Part shown: piece by piece, positions 1 to 12,806 of the stretch | Layout of the letters: each line of letters opens with the position of its first letter | Numbering within the stretch: position 1 is the first letter of the stretch | Source of the DNA: Siphonodentalium dalli | Lineage: Eukaryota; Mollusca; Scaphopoda; Gadilida; Siphonodentaliidae | Length of the DNA stretch: 64,000 nucleotides | Direction: 5' to 3' | Assembly (NCBI GenBank): GCA_032622095.1 | Contig: CP136069.1 | Coordinates: forward strand, 32,272,194-32,336,193 | Made by a program: the position numbers and the translations under genes | Notes under the pieces: model-generated | Database searches by the model: none | Told to the model about the DNA's origin: nothing | The model's input: only the letters and a program-made list of their open reading frames with translations

Positions 1-243
1 CATCAAACGCACTTATGTCAGGTATTCCTTCGTGGAATCGGACTACTTTCTTTAACGCTTCATACCCAGGTTGTGTTCACTAAAACACCAATATATAACA
101 GACGGCAGTGGGTTAATCATAACAGTCGCATTGTGAATTAATCTAGATACGAAGTGCGTCTTCCCGCAAGTGCTAGGCCCTGCAGCTATAGCAGTGAAGG
201 GGTGTTTAAACCTCGGTTCATTAACCGATATCCCGTGATGCAT
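1..243 (-). pseudogene. P-loop ATPase fragment, frameshifted, runs off the left edge
   Basis: The - strand frame from an ATG at 243 reads about 63 codons with a Walker A motif (GPSTCGKT) near residues 22-29, followed by a hydrophobic stretch and a WCFSE segment. The frame then hits a stop near 52. Sensible coding continues in another frame toward base 1 (FHEGIPD is readable there), so a small indel has broken the gene. I recognise this kind of ATPase only loosely: similar P-loop proteins occur in virus- or transposon-derived genes of invertebrates. The Walker B region should lie beyond the window edge. P-loop identity is moderately sure; the family is not. Confidence 0.5.
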
Positions 244-448
244 TATAGCGAGTGAAATAGTTCGATTAAAGCACCGCCTTATATCAATAATTTTACACCC
301 ATCCGTCGCTTAATACTAAAACACACCCAGCCGAGGCATCAATAATTGGAATTTAGATCAGTTCATTCGAAAAGTAGGGGATCAATAAAATTAGTGGACT
401 AGTCGAAGGTAAACTACCCGTATTATAGGTAATTGCGTAAACTGTACC

Positions 449-515
449 CTATATCTACGTATCTATATATCTACGTATCTACGTATCTATATATCTACAT
501 ATCTATATAACTACT
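449..515. repeat. TATCTACG / TATCTATA microsatellite
   Basis: An imperfect 8-bp repeat alternates TATCTACG and TATCTATA. It is AT-rich and has no coding frame of interest. Confidence 0.75.
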
Positions 516-625
516 TATTTAATTATATATAGGGATTAAAACAATATCGATTTTATTTTCCTCCTCCTCCACACAACCCTCACTCAAATATTGTAGTCCA
601 ATAATGCGCACTATAACTACTCATA

Positions 626-1927
626 TATAAGAGAATGCATTGGCCTAACAATTTGTTTTTAATTTTTAATAATTGTTAAAGTATGTAAGAAATAATGAAA
701 AGAATGATGAACTTTTTAAAAAAGAATGTAAGAAATTTGACAAATATTGTCCTAAAAAATCCTTGATTTAATCTCTTCTTGATTTCGGCCAACGACCGAG
801 TTTGATGCTGATTTATAGCGTTGTGGCGAAACAAATGGGCAATGTATTCTGGGTGAGACTCTAGCAGGTTTTAATATAAATAAGGGGGGAACAATATCTA
901 TAGAACAAATATAACTTTCTTTGATAACAGTTTCTGGCAAGCAAAGAATTGAGTCATCCTATATTTGAACTAATGTATAGTAACAAAACAATGAATTTCA
1001 ATATAAAACTAATCTTAGTGTGCCAATTATGTAGCAACCACAAGCAACTTGTCCATATATATGGAATTATTCCTTGCACCCATGAGGAGTGTTTGCTGGT
1101 GTGGGGAAATTTAGCACAACTGGTACTTGCCGATCGATAATATATAAAACGTCCCATGTGGTGAAGTTATATTTTCTTCAACATTCCACGAGTGTATTAT
1201 AATCACCCGGTTCACAAATGGGCTTACTCATGACTGTATTGACCAACATATTTTTGTTTTACCCTGTGCCAATGCATTCTCTTGTATATGCGAGTCGACC
1301 ATAGGTCGCTTCGCATATATAAGAGAATGCATTGGCCTAACAATTTTTTTCAATTTTTTATAATTGTTAAAGAATGTAAGAAATAATGAAAAGAATGATG
1401 AACTTTTTTTAAAGAATGGAAGAAATAATGACAAAAAAATGATAAAAATTGAGAAGAATGTCAGAAAAATTGAAAAAGAATGTAAGAAATTTGACAAATA
1501 CTGTCCTAAAAAATCCTTGATTTAATCTCTTCTTGATTTCGGCCAATGACCGAGTTTGATGCTGATGTATAGCGTTTTGGCGAAACAAATGGGCAATGTA
1601 TTCTGGGTGAGACTCTAGCAGGTTTTACTATAAATAAGGGGGGAACAATATCTATAGAACATATATAACTTTCTTTGATAACAGTTTCTGGCAAGCAAAG
1701 AATTGAGTCATCCTATATTTGAACTAATGTATAGTATTGTTTTCTACTAGTAGAACAATGAATTTCAATATAAAACTAATCACATACTGATAATTGGAAA
1801 GCAAACTACATCTTATTGTGCCAATTATGTAGCAACCATAAGAAACTTGTTCGTATATCTGAAATTATTCATTGCACCCATGAGGAGTGTTTGCTTGTGT
1901 GGGGAAATTTAGCAACTGAGAACAACT
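626..1927. repeat. Tandemly duplicated dispersed repeat
   Basis: Bases 632 to about 1110 and 1322 to about 1927 are two direct copies of one sequence. Both begin AGAATGCATTGGCCTAACAATT, run through an A-rich AATGTAAGAAAT stretch, then share a 62-codon - strand frame starting MPETVIKESY, and end in a region with CCATGAGGAGTGTTTGCT. The second copy has extra bases and leads straight into the 32-bp minisatellite. A more diverged inverted copy lies at 10.45-11.0 kb. The short conserved frame shows no known domain, and its conservation may simply reflect recent duplication. Confidence 0.8.
1266..1337. repeat. Perfect-type hairpin with CCAATGCATTCTCTT arms
   Basis: An approximately 70-base near-palindrome has arms containing CCAATGCATTCTCTT and a centre of GTCGACCATAGGTCG. 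The same hairpin recurs at 18.88, 19.06, 37.13, 37.28, 47.24, 56.16 and 56.51 kb; half of it is at 626-646. Confidence 0.85.
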
Positions 1928-1942
1928 GGTACAACAGCTGTC

Positions 1943-4900
1943 ATAATTCCTACCAACCATGCATGAGATAGATTATGATTCATACCAACTATGCATGAGA
2001 TGGATTATGATTCCTACCAACCATGCATGAGATAGATTATGATTCCTACCAACCATGCATGAGATAGATTATGATTCCTACCAACCATGCATGAGATGGA
2101 TTATGATTCCTACCAACCATGCATGAGATAGATTATGATTCCTACCAACCATGCATGAGATGGATTATGATTCCTACCAACCATGCATGAGATGGATTAT
2201 GATTCCTACCAACCATGCATGAGATGGATTATGATTCCTACCAACCACGCATGAGATAGATTATGATTCATACCAACCATGCATGAGATAGATTATGATT
2301 CCTACCAACCATGCATGAGGTGGATTATGATTCCTACCAACCATGCATGAGATGGATTATGATTCATACCAACCATGCATGAGATGGATTATGCTTCCTA
2401 CCAACCATGCATGAGATAGATTATGATTCATACCAACCATGCATGAGATGGATTATGATTCCTACCAACCATGCATGAGATAGATTATGATTCCTACCAA
2501 CCATGCATGAGATAGATTATGATTCCTACCAACCATGCATGAGGTGGATTATGATTCCTACCAACCATGCATGAGATGGATTATGATTCCTACCAACCAT
2601 GCATGAGATAGATTATGATTCCTACCAACCATGCATGAGATGGATTATGATTCCTACCAACCATGCATGAGATGGATTATGATTCCTACCAACCATGCAT
2701 GAGATGGATTATGATTCCTACCAACCATGCATGAGATAGATTATGATTCCTACCAACCATGCATGAGATAGATTATGATTCATACCAACCATGCATGAGA
2801 TAGATGAGATAGATTATGATTCATACCAACCATGCATGAGATGGATTATGATTCCTACCAACCATGCATGAGATAGATTATGATTCCTACCAACCATGCA
2901 TGAGATGGATTATGATTCATACCAACCATGCATGAGATGGATTATGATTCAAACCAACCATGCATGAGATGGATTATGATTCCTACCCACCATGCATGAG
3001 ATGGATTATGATTCATACCAACCATGCATGAGATAGATTATGATTCCTACCAACCATGCATGAGATAGATTATGATTCATACCAACCATGCATGAGATAG
3101 ATTATGATTCCTACCAACCATGCATGAGATAGATTATGATTCATACCAACCATGCATGAGATGGATTATGATTCATACCAACCATGCATGAGATGGATTA
3201 TGATTCCTACCAACCATGCATGAGATGGATTATGATTCCTACCCACCATGCATGAGATGGATTATGATTCCTACCAACCATGCATGAGATAGATTATGAT
3301 TCATACCAACCATGCATGAGATATATTATGATTCATACCAACCATGCATGAGATATATTATGATTCCTACCCACCATGCATGAGATGGATTATGATTCAT
3401 ACCAACCATGCATGAGATAGATTATGATTCATACCAACCATGCATGAGATAGATTATGATTCCTACCAACCATGCATGAGATAGATTATGATTCATACCA
3501 ACCATGCATGAGATGGATTATGATTCATACCAACCATGCATGAGATGGATTATGATTCCTACCAACCATGCATGAGATAGATTATGATTCATACCAACCA
3601 TGCATGAGATAGATTATGATTCATACCAACCATGCATGAGATGGATTATGATTCCTACCAACCATGCATGAGATGGATTATGATTCCTACCCACCATGCA
3701 TGAGATAGATTATGATTCCTACCCACCATGCATGAGATAGATTATGATTCATACCAACCATGCATGAGATGGATTATGATTCATACCAACCATGCATGAG
3801 ATGGATTATGATTCATACCAACCATGCATGAGATGGATTATGATTCCTACCAACCATGCATGAGATAGATTATGATTCATACCAACCATGCATGAGATGG
3901 ATTATGATTCCTACCAACCATGCATGAGATGGATTATGATTCATACCAACCATGCATGAGATGGATTATGATTCATACCAACCATGCATGAGATAGATTA
4001 TGATTCATACCAACCATGCATGAGATGGATTATGATTCATACCAACCATGCATGAGATGGATTATGATTCATACCAACCATGCAGAGATGGATTATGATT
4101 CCTACCAACCATGCATGAGATAGATTATGATTCCTACCCACCATGCATGAGATGGATTATGATTCATACCAACCATGCATGAGATGGATTATGATTCCTA
4201 CCAACCATGCATGAGATGGATTATGATTCCTACCAACCATGCATGAGATGGATTATGATTCCTGCCAACCATGCATGAGATAGATTATGATTCCTACCAA
4301 CCATGCATGAGATGGATTATGATTCCTACCAACCATGCATGAGATAGATTATGATTCATACCAACCATGCATGAGGTGGATTATGATTCCTACCAACCAT
4401 GCATGAGATAGATTATGATTCCTACCAACCATGCATGAGATAGATTATGATTCATACCAACCATGCATGAGATGGATTATGATTCCTACCAACCATGCAT
4501 GAGATAGATTATGATTCATACCAACCATGCATGAGGTGGATTATGATTCCTACCAACCATGCATGAGATGGATTATGATTCATACCAACCATGCATGAGA
4601 TGGATTATGCTTCCTACCAACCATGCATGAGATAGATTATGATTCATACCAACCATGCATGAGATGGATTATGATTCCTTCCAACCATGCATGAGATAGA
4701 TTATGATTCCTACCAACCATGCATGAGATAGATTATGATTCCTACCAACCATGCATGAGGTGGATTATGATTCCTACCAACCATGCATGAGATGGATTAT
4801 GATTCCTACCAACCATGCATGAGATAGATTATGATTCCTACCAACCATGCATGAGATGGATTATGATTCCTACCAACCATGCATGAGATGGATTATGATT

Positions 4901-6862
4901 CCTACCAACCATGCATGAGATGGATTATGATTCCTACCAACCATGCATGAGATAGATTATGATTCCTACCAACCATGCATGAGATAGATTATGATTCATA
5001 CCAACCATGCATGAGATAGATGAGATAGATTATGATTCATACCAACCATGCATGAGATAGATTATGATTCCTACCAACCATGCATGAGATGGATTATGAT
5101 TCATACCAACCATGCATGAGATGGATTATGATTCCTACCAACCATGCATGAGATGGATTATGATTCCTACCAACCATGCATGAGATGGATTATGATTCAT
5201 ACCAACCATGCATGAGATAGATTATGATTCCTACCAACCATGCATGAGATGGATTATGATTCATACCAACCATGCATGAGATGGATTATGATTCCTACCA
5301 ACCATGCATGAGATAGATTATGATTCATACCAACCATGCATGAGATGGATTATGATTCCTACCAACCATGCATGAGATGGATTATGATTCCTACCAACCA
5401 TGCATGAGATGGATTATGATTCCTACCAACCATGCATGAGATAGATTATGATTCCTACCAACCATGCATGAGATAGATTATGATTCCTACCAACCATGCA
5501 TGAGATGGATTATGATTCCTACCAACCATGCATGAGATGGATTATGATTCCTACCAACCATGCATGAGATGGATTATGATTCCTACCAACCATGCATGAG
5601 ATAGATTATGATTCCTACCAACCATGCATGAGATAGATTATGATTCATACCAACCATGCATGAGATGGATTATGATTCCTACCAACCATGCATGAGATGG
5701 ATTATGATTCCTACCAACCATGCATGAGATGGATTATGATTCCTACCAACCATGCATGAGATAGATTATGATTCCTACCAACCATGCATGAGATGGATTA
5801 TGATTCATACCAACCATGCATGAGATGGATTATGATTCCTACCAACCATGCATGAGATGGATTATGATTCATACCAACCATGCATGAGATGGATTATGAT
5901 TCATACCAACCATGCATGAGATGGATTATGATTCATACCAACCATGCATGAGATGGATTATGATTCATACCAACCATGCATGAGATGGATTATGATTCCT
6001 ACCAACCATGCATGAGATGGATTATGATTCATACCAACCATGCATGAGATGGATTATGATTCCTACCAACCATGCATGAGATAGATTATGATTCATACCA
6101 ACCATGCATGAGATGGATTATGATTCCTACCAACCATGCATGAGATAGATTATGATTCCTACCAACCATGCATGAGATGGATTATGATTCCTACCAACCA
6201 TGCATGAGATAGATTATGATTCATACCAACCATGCATGAGATAGATTATGATTCATACCAACCATGCATGAGATAGATTATGATTCCTACCAACCATGCA
6301 TGAGATGGATTATGATTCACACCAACCGTGCATGAGATGGATTATGATTCATACCAACCATGCATGAGATGGATTATGATTCCTACCAACCATGCATGAG
6401 ATGGATTATGATTCCTACCAACCATGCATGAGATAGATTATGATTCCTAACAACCATGCTTGAGATGGATTATGATTCATACCAACCATGCATGAGATAG
6501 ATTATGATTCATACCAACCATGCATGAGATAGATTATGATTCATACCAACCATGCATGAGATAGATTATGATTCATACCAACCATGCATGAGATAGATTA
6601 TGATTCCTACCAACCATGCATGAGATGGATTATGATTCATACCAACCATGCATGAGATGGATTATGATTCATACCAACCATGCATGAGATGGATTATGAT
6701 TCCTACCAACCATGCATGAGATGGATTATGATTCCTACCAACCATGCATGAGATAGATTATGATTCCTAACAACCATGCATGAGATGGATTATGATTCCT
6801 ACCAACCATGCATGAGATGGATTATGATTCCTACCAACCATGCATGAGATGGATTATGATTC
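1943..6862. repeat. 32-bp minisatellite array, about 150 units
   Basis: The unit is ATGATTCCTACCAACCATGC followed by ATGAGATRGATT, 32 bp in total. Successive GCATGAGAT anchors are 32 bases apart, for example 1961 and 1993. Units differ mainly at two positions: C or A in TTCMTACC, and A or G in GATRGATT. Rare variants mark a higher-order duplication: ATGCTTCC occurs at 2391 and 4607, and a 10-base-expanded unit (AGATAGATGAGATAG) occurs near 2797 and 5013, both pairs 2,216 bp apart. There are no variable spacers, so this is not a CRISPR array. No long frame runs through it. Confidence 0.97.
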
Positions 6863-7554
6863 TGGAATTATATTGACGATTACGATTCTTCGCGTGTACT
6901 GTAGCAGGATTTAAAATGGAAATGTGTCAAAAATTATACCAAGAAGGACTGAAAATTACACATATCAACGATTTACTTCTCGGAATTCCCGATACCTCAA
7001 ATAGAAGAAACAAAATTATCTTCAAAATAGTCCATCGATATATAACAGAGACTAAACGATTCGAAGTCGGATAATCAAACGCATTTCAGAATAGCCACAA
7101 AAAAGCAAATTAGTCACAAAATCGGTTTTGGCACATCCCAATCCAAACCCCAAACCCACTCATTTGTAAATGTAAATATGTTTAATCTATATATGATTTT
7201 GAATCTTTCCTTCGCCATTTTGTATGAATAAAATTATTGTAAACAGGGAGAGGGGCAAAGTAAATTTTGTAACTTGTCCCCAATCCATTTTGTATTATTC
7301 GATATACAAATAAAATATGTTTAAAGTAAAGTACCGAATATCTTGTTATCAATGTCTATATAATTATACCAACAGTAACACTTTTGAGGTGATTGAATTT
7401 GAATAGAAATACTTTCGGAGTCAGACAGGTGTGCGTGCCTTTAACCAAATTAATTACCAACGGTTATAATGAATGTGCTGATAGGCGGGCAGTGAAGTCT
7501 TAAATGTTTCGCAATGTACAGTTTGACTGTGTTCTCATTCGGAATACTTCTCAA
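6863..7554. other. Unassigned spacer
   Basis: AT-rich sequence after the minisatellite with no convincing gene. It contains AATAAA-like signals near 7228 and 7310 and a TGTAGCAGGATTTA motif near 6900 that resembles the tandem repeat at 19.99-20.17 kb. Confidence 0.4.
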
Positions 7555-8310
7555 AATACAGCTGGAAATGACAAACGTGATAAAGGTACAAATGCCCCCA
7601 TTATGTACACCTTTGACTTCACTATTGGCATTGTAGAGTAAGATAAACCATCATTGTCTATATAACTGCACATATACACATGTACCTTATTATATAATAT
7701 ATGGACCAAGACGATATGTTGTAGTATAATTCTTTGTTGTGGACATACAGGCACGATGTACCCAAACAGCTGCAGTCTGCACGTGCGTTGCACGACCCAA
7801 TGGTGTGACTACACACATTGTGGACATCAACTGGGGTATTGTAATCAGAGTTGCTGGTCATTGCATGATATGTTAATAATGTTTCTCCACAAGGCCAACA
7901 CTGATATTATTTGCAGGCAACTGAACATATTACAACTAGCAGTGACAACTACATGTATTCGCGCTGCTACAGAAATTCATCGCAAGATACACTGTACCTA
8001 AAACTATATGCCTGTGATGTATGTTCCCTTCGCTAGGTGCGACCGTCTTTCTGTGAAGGTTATCATGTCCCGCTTGTGGTTCCAGGGTGAGAATGGTTTC
8101 ACGTGTTTATAGGCCAAGACACTGGATATGTTCCAGCATGGAGCAATTGTTAGGATCACGTGTAGAAGTCTTCTACACGTGGGAGGAGTCATAAATGAAC
8201 TCCTATTATGTCACGATATGACATTAGCTGTTAAAAATGACATTAAACCCCAATTATCAAACTAACTAACGACGGAGATGTTACATGGAATGCCAGCCGG
8301 TCAGGTATAT
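7555..8310 (+). repeat. Left arm of a long imperfect inverted repeat
   Basis: This segment aligns with the reverse complement of about 9355-10445. Shared landmarks in order are ATACAGCTGG, AAGGNACAAATNCCC, GGACCAAG, CATCAACTGGGGT, ATGTTTCTCCACAA, GAAGTCTTCTA and ACATGGAATGCCAGC. Short cysteine-containing frames exist on both copies, but stops and the lack of a shared long frame argue against an intact gene. The two arms may be opposed copies of one old element. Confidence 0.75.
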
Positions 8311-9354
8311 ATTATGGTATAAATGTTGTGCGTTTAGTTTTCTTCTGTAACTGGGATAGTGAATGTTATCTTAAAAGTGGTAGAATAATGCGTTGTAACT
8401 GGGAAGTGAATGTTATATTGAAAGTGGTATATAATGCGTTGTATAACTTTTTAACGTGTTTGCAATTGCCTCAAGTACATTTACGCTTTATAGATTGGAT
8501 AATAAAAAAAACGTGTTCGTCCAATGCTGATGAACTATGATTCATAATCAACTTGTCTCGAAAACCTAAATGTTTAGCATAAGAACAGCAGTGCGGGCAC
8601 GGGCGTGGATGTATTATGTACATCGCTGGGGCGGGCATATGGTTTTCTCTTGACATAATTTTAGTTGGAATAATTGCTAAAAGGATATTCACTTACTAAA
8701 TTTTTTTTCACTAAATAGTGTTCATATACGGGGTACCATAAACTTTGGTTTTGCTAATTGTATTGCCAGTAAGACATACAGGAAGATATTTTGGTTAAAA
8801 TGATCGATTTCTATAATTTATTATGGTTTTGATGCCGCTACGTACATACACCGTGTATTGGCAACAGTATGCATGTACATACGGACCACGGGTTACCCTT
8901 ACGTGGTGGGGCATTCTTATGAAACAATATGGCGACCGTATCATTGGCAAAACGGTGCCCTATGAACACTATTTATATGTAGTAAATAACACTATTTGGT
9001 GAGTGAATTTCCGTTTCATGAACATTTGAAATAAAATGTTTCAAGAGAAAATTGCATGTCCGCACCAAAGAAACATGTATCAATGGCAGATGTTTCTTTA
9101 TACTAAATATTTCAGTTTCCATGACAAGTTGATTATAAGTTTGTTCAGCAGCATTCATTGGACAAAAAACCTCTTTTTATAATCCTATCTATATGATAAA
9201 ACGTAAATGAATTTGAGTCAATACACGTCAAATAATTATACAATACAATATCTAACACATTTAGTATAACATTCACTTAATATATCTCAGTGACACCACC
9301 TCCACAGAACAACACGAGACGCACACCATTTCTACCCTATACTTGACTTAAATC
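8311..9354. other. Loop between inverted-repeat arms
   Basis: No gene is seen. A two-copy tandem repeat of about 46 bp (AACTGGGAAGTGAATGTTAT) lies at about 8346-8440. Confidence 0.4.
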
Positions 9355-10445
9355 CAGACACTAGCTGGCATTCCATGTTACCTACCCTTGGTTAGTTAAT
9401 TAGCTAATTGGAATTTGATGTCACGTTCAACAGCTAATGTCAGATCGTGACATTAGAGGAAGCCTATATTCAGGCTATTTAATACTCCTCCCACTTTTAG
9501 AAGACTTCTATACGTGGTACTACTATTTTCCCCATGATGGCTGAATATGTACAAAGTCTTAATCTATAAACACGTGCCACCGCGCATGCTCAATCTGAAG
9601 CCTTGGTATGTCGATCTTCACAGAAAGACGATCGCATCTTGAGTGAATTTTTGTTTATTAGTGTTTATCGTCGTTCTAGCCGCTAGGCTACACACGACGT
9701 TGTCAATTTTACGGGTGGAGGAAAGACCACTCAGAGGCTTAATTTCACCGGGAAATTGTTCCACTGCGTGTATAAACCACCGACCCCCCGAAAGCAACTG
9801 TCAAACTTGCCCAGATACACGATTCCGGTCACCCTTCCTATGCCGGGGTTCGAACCAGCTTCGTCAGCGCTGGACGGCCCGGGACGGCGTAATGCAACTG
9901 ACACTCTACCGACTGGACCACCGGGGTCCCCTTGAGTGAAGGGTCATCAATCACATACATATAGTTGTAAGTGAACTGTATCTTGTGATGAAGTTATGAA
10001 GCAGACACATCAATACTGCTGTCACTGCAATGTGTAATGCGTTCATTTGTCGACAACGAACACCAGTGTTGATTTTGTGGAGAAACATCATTAAAATAAC
10101 ACAATAAGTACCAGCAACTCTCAGACAAAACCCCAGTTGATGTGCACAATGTGTAGTCATGCCATGGGATCGTGAAACGCGCGTGAAGACGTTTTGAGTA
10201 CACCGTGCCTGTATTGTCCATCAAAAAAATTCTACTACAACATATTTGCTTGGTCCATTTATATTATATACAAAGGTATCGGTGCTGATATGCATGGATA
10301 AGGATAGACTATCGTATGATTTTCTCTTCACTGTTGTAATCAGGCACATACACTAATATGTTAACGGGGAAGCCAAATGTATACATATTATGGGTATTTG
10401 TTCCTTTGCCACAAGTGTCACAACCAGCTGTATATTCAAAAGTAG
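9355..10445 (-). repeat. Right arm of the long inverted repeat
   Basis: Reverse-complement partner of 7555-8310. It is longer mainly because a SINE with target-site duplications is inserted at 9648-9930. On the - strand it reads ATACAGCTGGTTGTGACAC through to ACATGGAATGCCAGC, matching the left arm in order with substitutions and small indels. Confidence 0.75.
9648..9930 (-). mobile_element. tRNA-derived SINE with 10-bp target-site duplication
   Basis: The element is flanked by identical CTTGAGTGAA copies at 9638-9647 and 9931-9940. On the - strand it starts GGGACCCCGGTGGTCCAG, with a box A-like TGGTCCAGTCGGTAGAGTG and a perfect box B-like GGTTCGAACCCC, the internal RNA polymerase III promoter of tRNA-derived SINEs. 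It ends in an A-rich tail (AAACAAAAA). Length is 283 bp. The sequence outside the duplications matches the other inverted-repeat arm without the insert, so the SINE arrived after the arms were formed. The body beyond the tRNA-like head is not recognised. Confidence 0.88.
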
Positions 10446-10449
10446 TTAA

Positions 10450-11000
10450 AATGAGAACACAATCAAATTTAAATCGCAATATACATGTAAGACTTCACAG
10501 TTGATAACCAACTCTATTTCCTGCCACAAGCAATGCAGGCATATAATCGTCAATATAATGTCAATATCATAATCAACCCCATGGTTGGTAGGAATTATGG
10601 CAGCTGTTGTACAAGTTGCTCTAATTAAGTGGGTACTTTTCCGCATAGCATCATAACCACATCTTCCTTGCAAGGAATGATGGCAGCTATATGGACAAAT
10701 TACATGCTTACTGTTGCTACATAATTTGCAAAATAAAATGTAGTTTGTTTCCCCACTTTTACATTAAAATACATTTTTTCTACAAGTACAAAACCTTGTA
10801 TTGACAATACATTAGTTCAAATTACGGATGACCCCATCGTGTGGTTAACAGCTATCCAAGAAAGTTATATTTTTCTATAAATAACTGTTTTATTTAGTAA
10901 CACCTGCTAATAGTCTCACACAGAACATATTGGCCATTTGTTTTGTCAAAACCGCTATACATGAGAATCCAAGAAGAGAGTCAATCAATTTGTTTGACGG
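10450..11000 (-). repeat. Diverged inverted copy of the 0.6-1.9 kb dispersed repeat
   Basis: Read on the opposite strand, this segment matches 1506-1960 in order: CAAGAAGAGA, CTATACATNAGNATC, GAAAGTTATAT, ACATTAGTTCAAAT, GTTGCTACATAATT and TACAACAGCTG. It includes about one copy of the CCTACCAACCATG core near 10570-10600, at the same relative place where the 32-bp array begins in the other copy. It therefore preserves a pre-expansion state of the minisatellite locus. Confidence 0.75.
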
Positions 11001-12007
11001 TAGTTCTTAAGATTTGTCTCTGGCAGTATAAGAGAGCCTACAATAGCTGATATGAATACTGGGGCAATTTTCCCTCAATCGAAAGGAAATGAAGAAATTT
11101 TAGGCCCAATTTACTGATTTTGAATTATGTTTCTGCTTTAAAATTGATACCCACAGTCTTCGCAATTTATGTTGACATTCATGTGCGATTATAAGAATGA
11201 GATTTCACAGAAAAGATCTACATATGTATGTTTTTTGACATTCTCACAATCGACCCGAATTAAGTAAATTCGGATGATTTAGCTCTTTTTTGATTAATTT
11301 CAAGTTAATTGATAATCGCTGATATATATTTGTCGTGGGTTCTTCGAATCTTTTGAATTAATGATAGCAAATAACCACATTCGCTTGATTTTATCATTTT
11401 CATAAAATAAAATAAAATATCACTGTAAGGGGTAGTGTTAAAGTTTCATTCCAGGTTGGCAGTGCTGTTGTTATTTACCTCTCTCCTGTTTATAGGCCAA
11501 GAATTTAAAGCAACAAAAATGTTGATCCAAACAATATTGGCTGATTGACGATACCTGGAATGACGTAAAACGTTTGGAAAGTTATGAACACATTTAGACA
11601 AATCATTAAATTTATCTCAAATATGTGAAAATGGACAAAAAGACACAACCTGTTTTTACTTGATCGTGCTTGGACTCACCTCCTTGTAATTATATCAGTT
11701 TAGCAGATATCAATAGCTCCAAATACATTTGCAGTGCTCTATTATATGCCAACAAATATTGAATAATGTAATATTCTTAAGCATATTTTCTTGATCAAGT
11801 TTTATATCATTCGGCTGGTGATAACATTTCGCTCAGTGGTTGTCTTGTAATCTGATCAATCAGGTATCTAACACATTTTACTATATACATACCGGTACAA
11901 TCTTACACACATTAATTTGAATAATGTTGTATATTAATCTTTGCCGCGAAATTACTCTTGGATTCTAACCATGCAATGAGCAGAAATAGTGTGGTCGTGG
12001 GAGAGTT
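11001..12007. other. Unassigned spacer
   Basis: AT-rich, no long frame, no recognisable repeat or RNA gene. Confidence 0.4.
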
Positions 12008-12480
12008 GAACCCGGAAGAAATTGGATACAAGCTGATTTTGGTGTCATTCGACGCGGAAAAACACCAGGAACAACATATCCAAAATCCGCAAAAATCCGC
12101 TCATGGGAAAATTCAGGATCCAAGATGGCGTCCAATATGGCTGACACAATAAGTAAATTTCCCATTAGTGCCCAATAACACATGAAACCTCGGTAATTAT
12201 GGAAAATTACGCACCAAAACATATTCCACATTGAAAGTAACACATGTCAGAACACGCACACTGCTAAGCTTGTTGTCTTTGGGGGCAGATGGCTATCAAT
12301 ATTGCCGCTGAATTCGGGAAAATTATAATTTTTAAGTGTATACAAATATTCTTCTAATAAAAATGTCTATTATTAGCATATCATATATTTCAATACAAGC
12401 AGTTTCTGTACATTTTGACGCAGAAAGGAACCGAGACCAAACATATAAAAAACAATTTAAAATAGCACAAGCAGTCAGGA
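12008..12480 (+). repeat. Left terminal inverted repeat of the Academ-like element
   Basis: Matches the reverse complement of 17930-18410. The outer 130 bases are nearly identical (AACCCGGAAG, AAGCTGATTTTGGTGTCATTC, AACATATCCAAAATCCGC, CATGGGAAAATTCAGGATCC, AAGATGGCGT), then similarity weakens but continues through CCACATTG, GTAACANATGT and GAAAATTATAATTTT. Inside it, a degenerate copy of the same motif (GATGGCGTCCAAGATGGCGG) recurs about 365 bp further in, at about 12415-12700, so the end is partly tandem. Confidence 0.85.
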
Positions 12481-12806
12481 TGCAAGATGGCGTCCAAGAT
12501 GGCGGCCAAATGATGATATTTCGAGTCAGTGCCCATTAGCACGCGAACTCCGGGTTATATGGAAACTATTTAACCAAAACGGAAGTTACATTGACTTAGT
12601 CATGATACAGATGATACATAAATATAATGTGGTTACTGAAGGGGAGAATGGATGCCAACATGGCCGCCGAATTTGGGAAATGTGAAAATTTCAAGCTTAC
12701 GCCTTTCTTAGACAATATTGTCCAATTAATAAAGGAAAACATACCCATTAGTCATACTTATTCTCTACCAAACAACTGGGACAACATACAAGAAACCGTC
12801 AAGTAC

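Noticed and set aside
752-940. 62-codon - strand frame, also at 1506-1694
   Set aside because: Conserved only because the region is tandemly duplicated; no start context, domain or extension.
1943-6862. CRISPR-like regular array
   Set aside because: Units are contiguous and 32 bp with no variable spacers, in an intron-bearing eukaryotic genome.
7756-8001. Cysteine-rich 81-codon frame as a possible disulphide-rich peptide gene
   Set aside because: The other inverted-repeat arm does not keep the frame or the cysteines, and there is no signal peptide or splice context.
9640-9945. Functional tRNA gene
   Set aside because: Box A and box B are present, but the segment is a 283-bp unit with target-site duplications and an A-rich tail, so it is a SINE.
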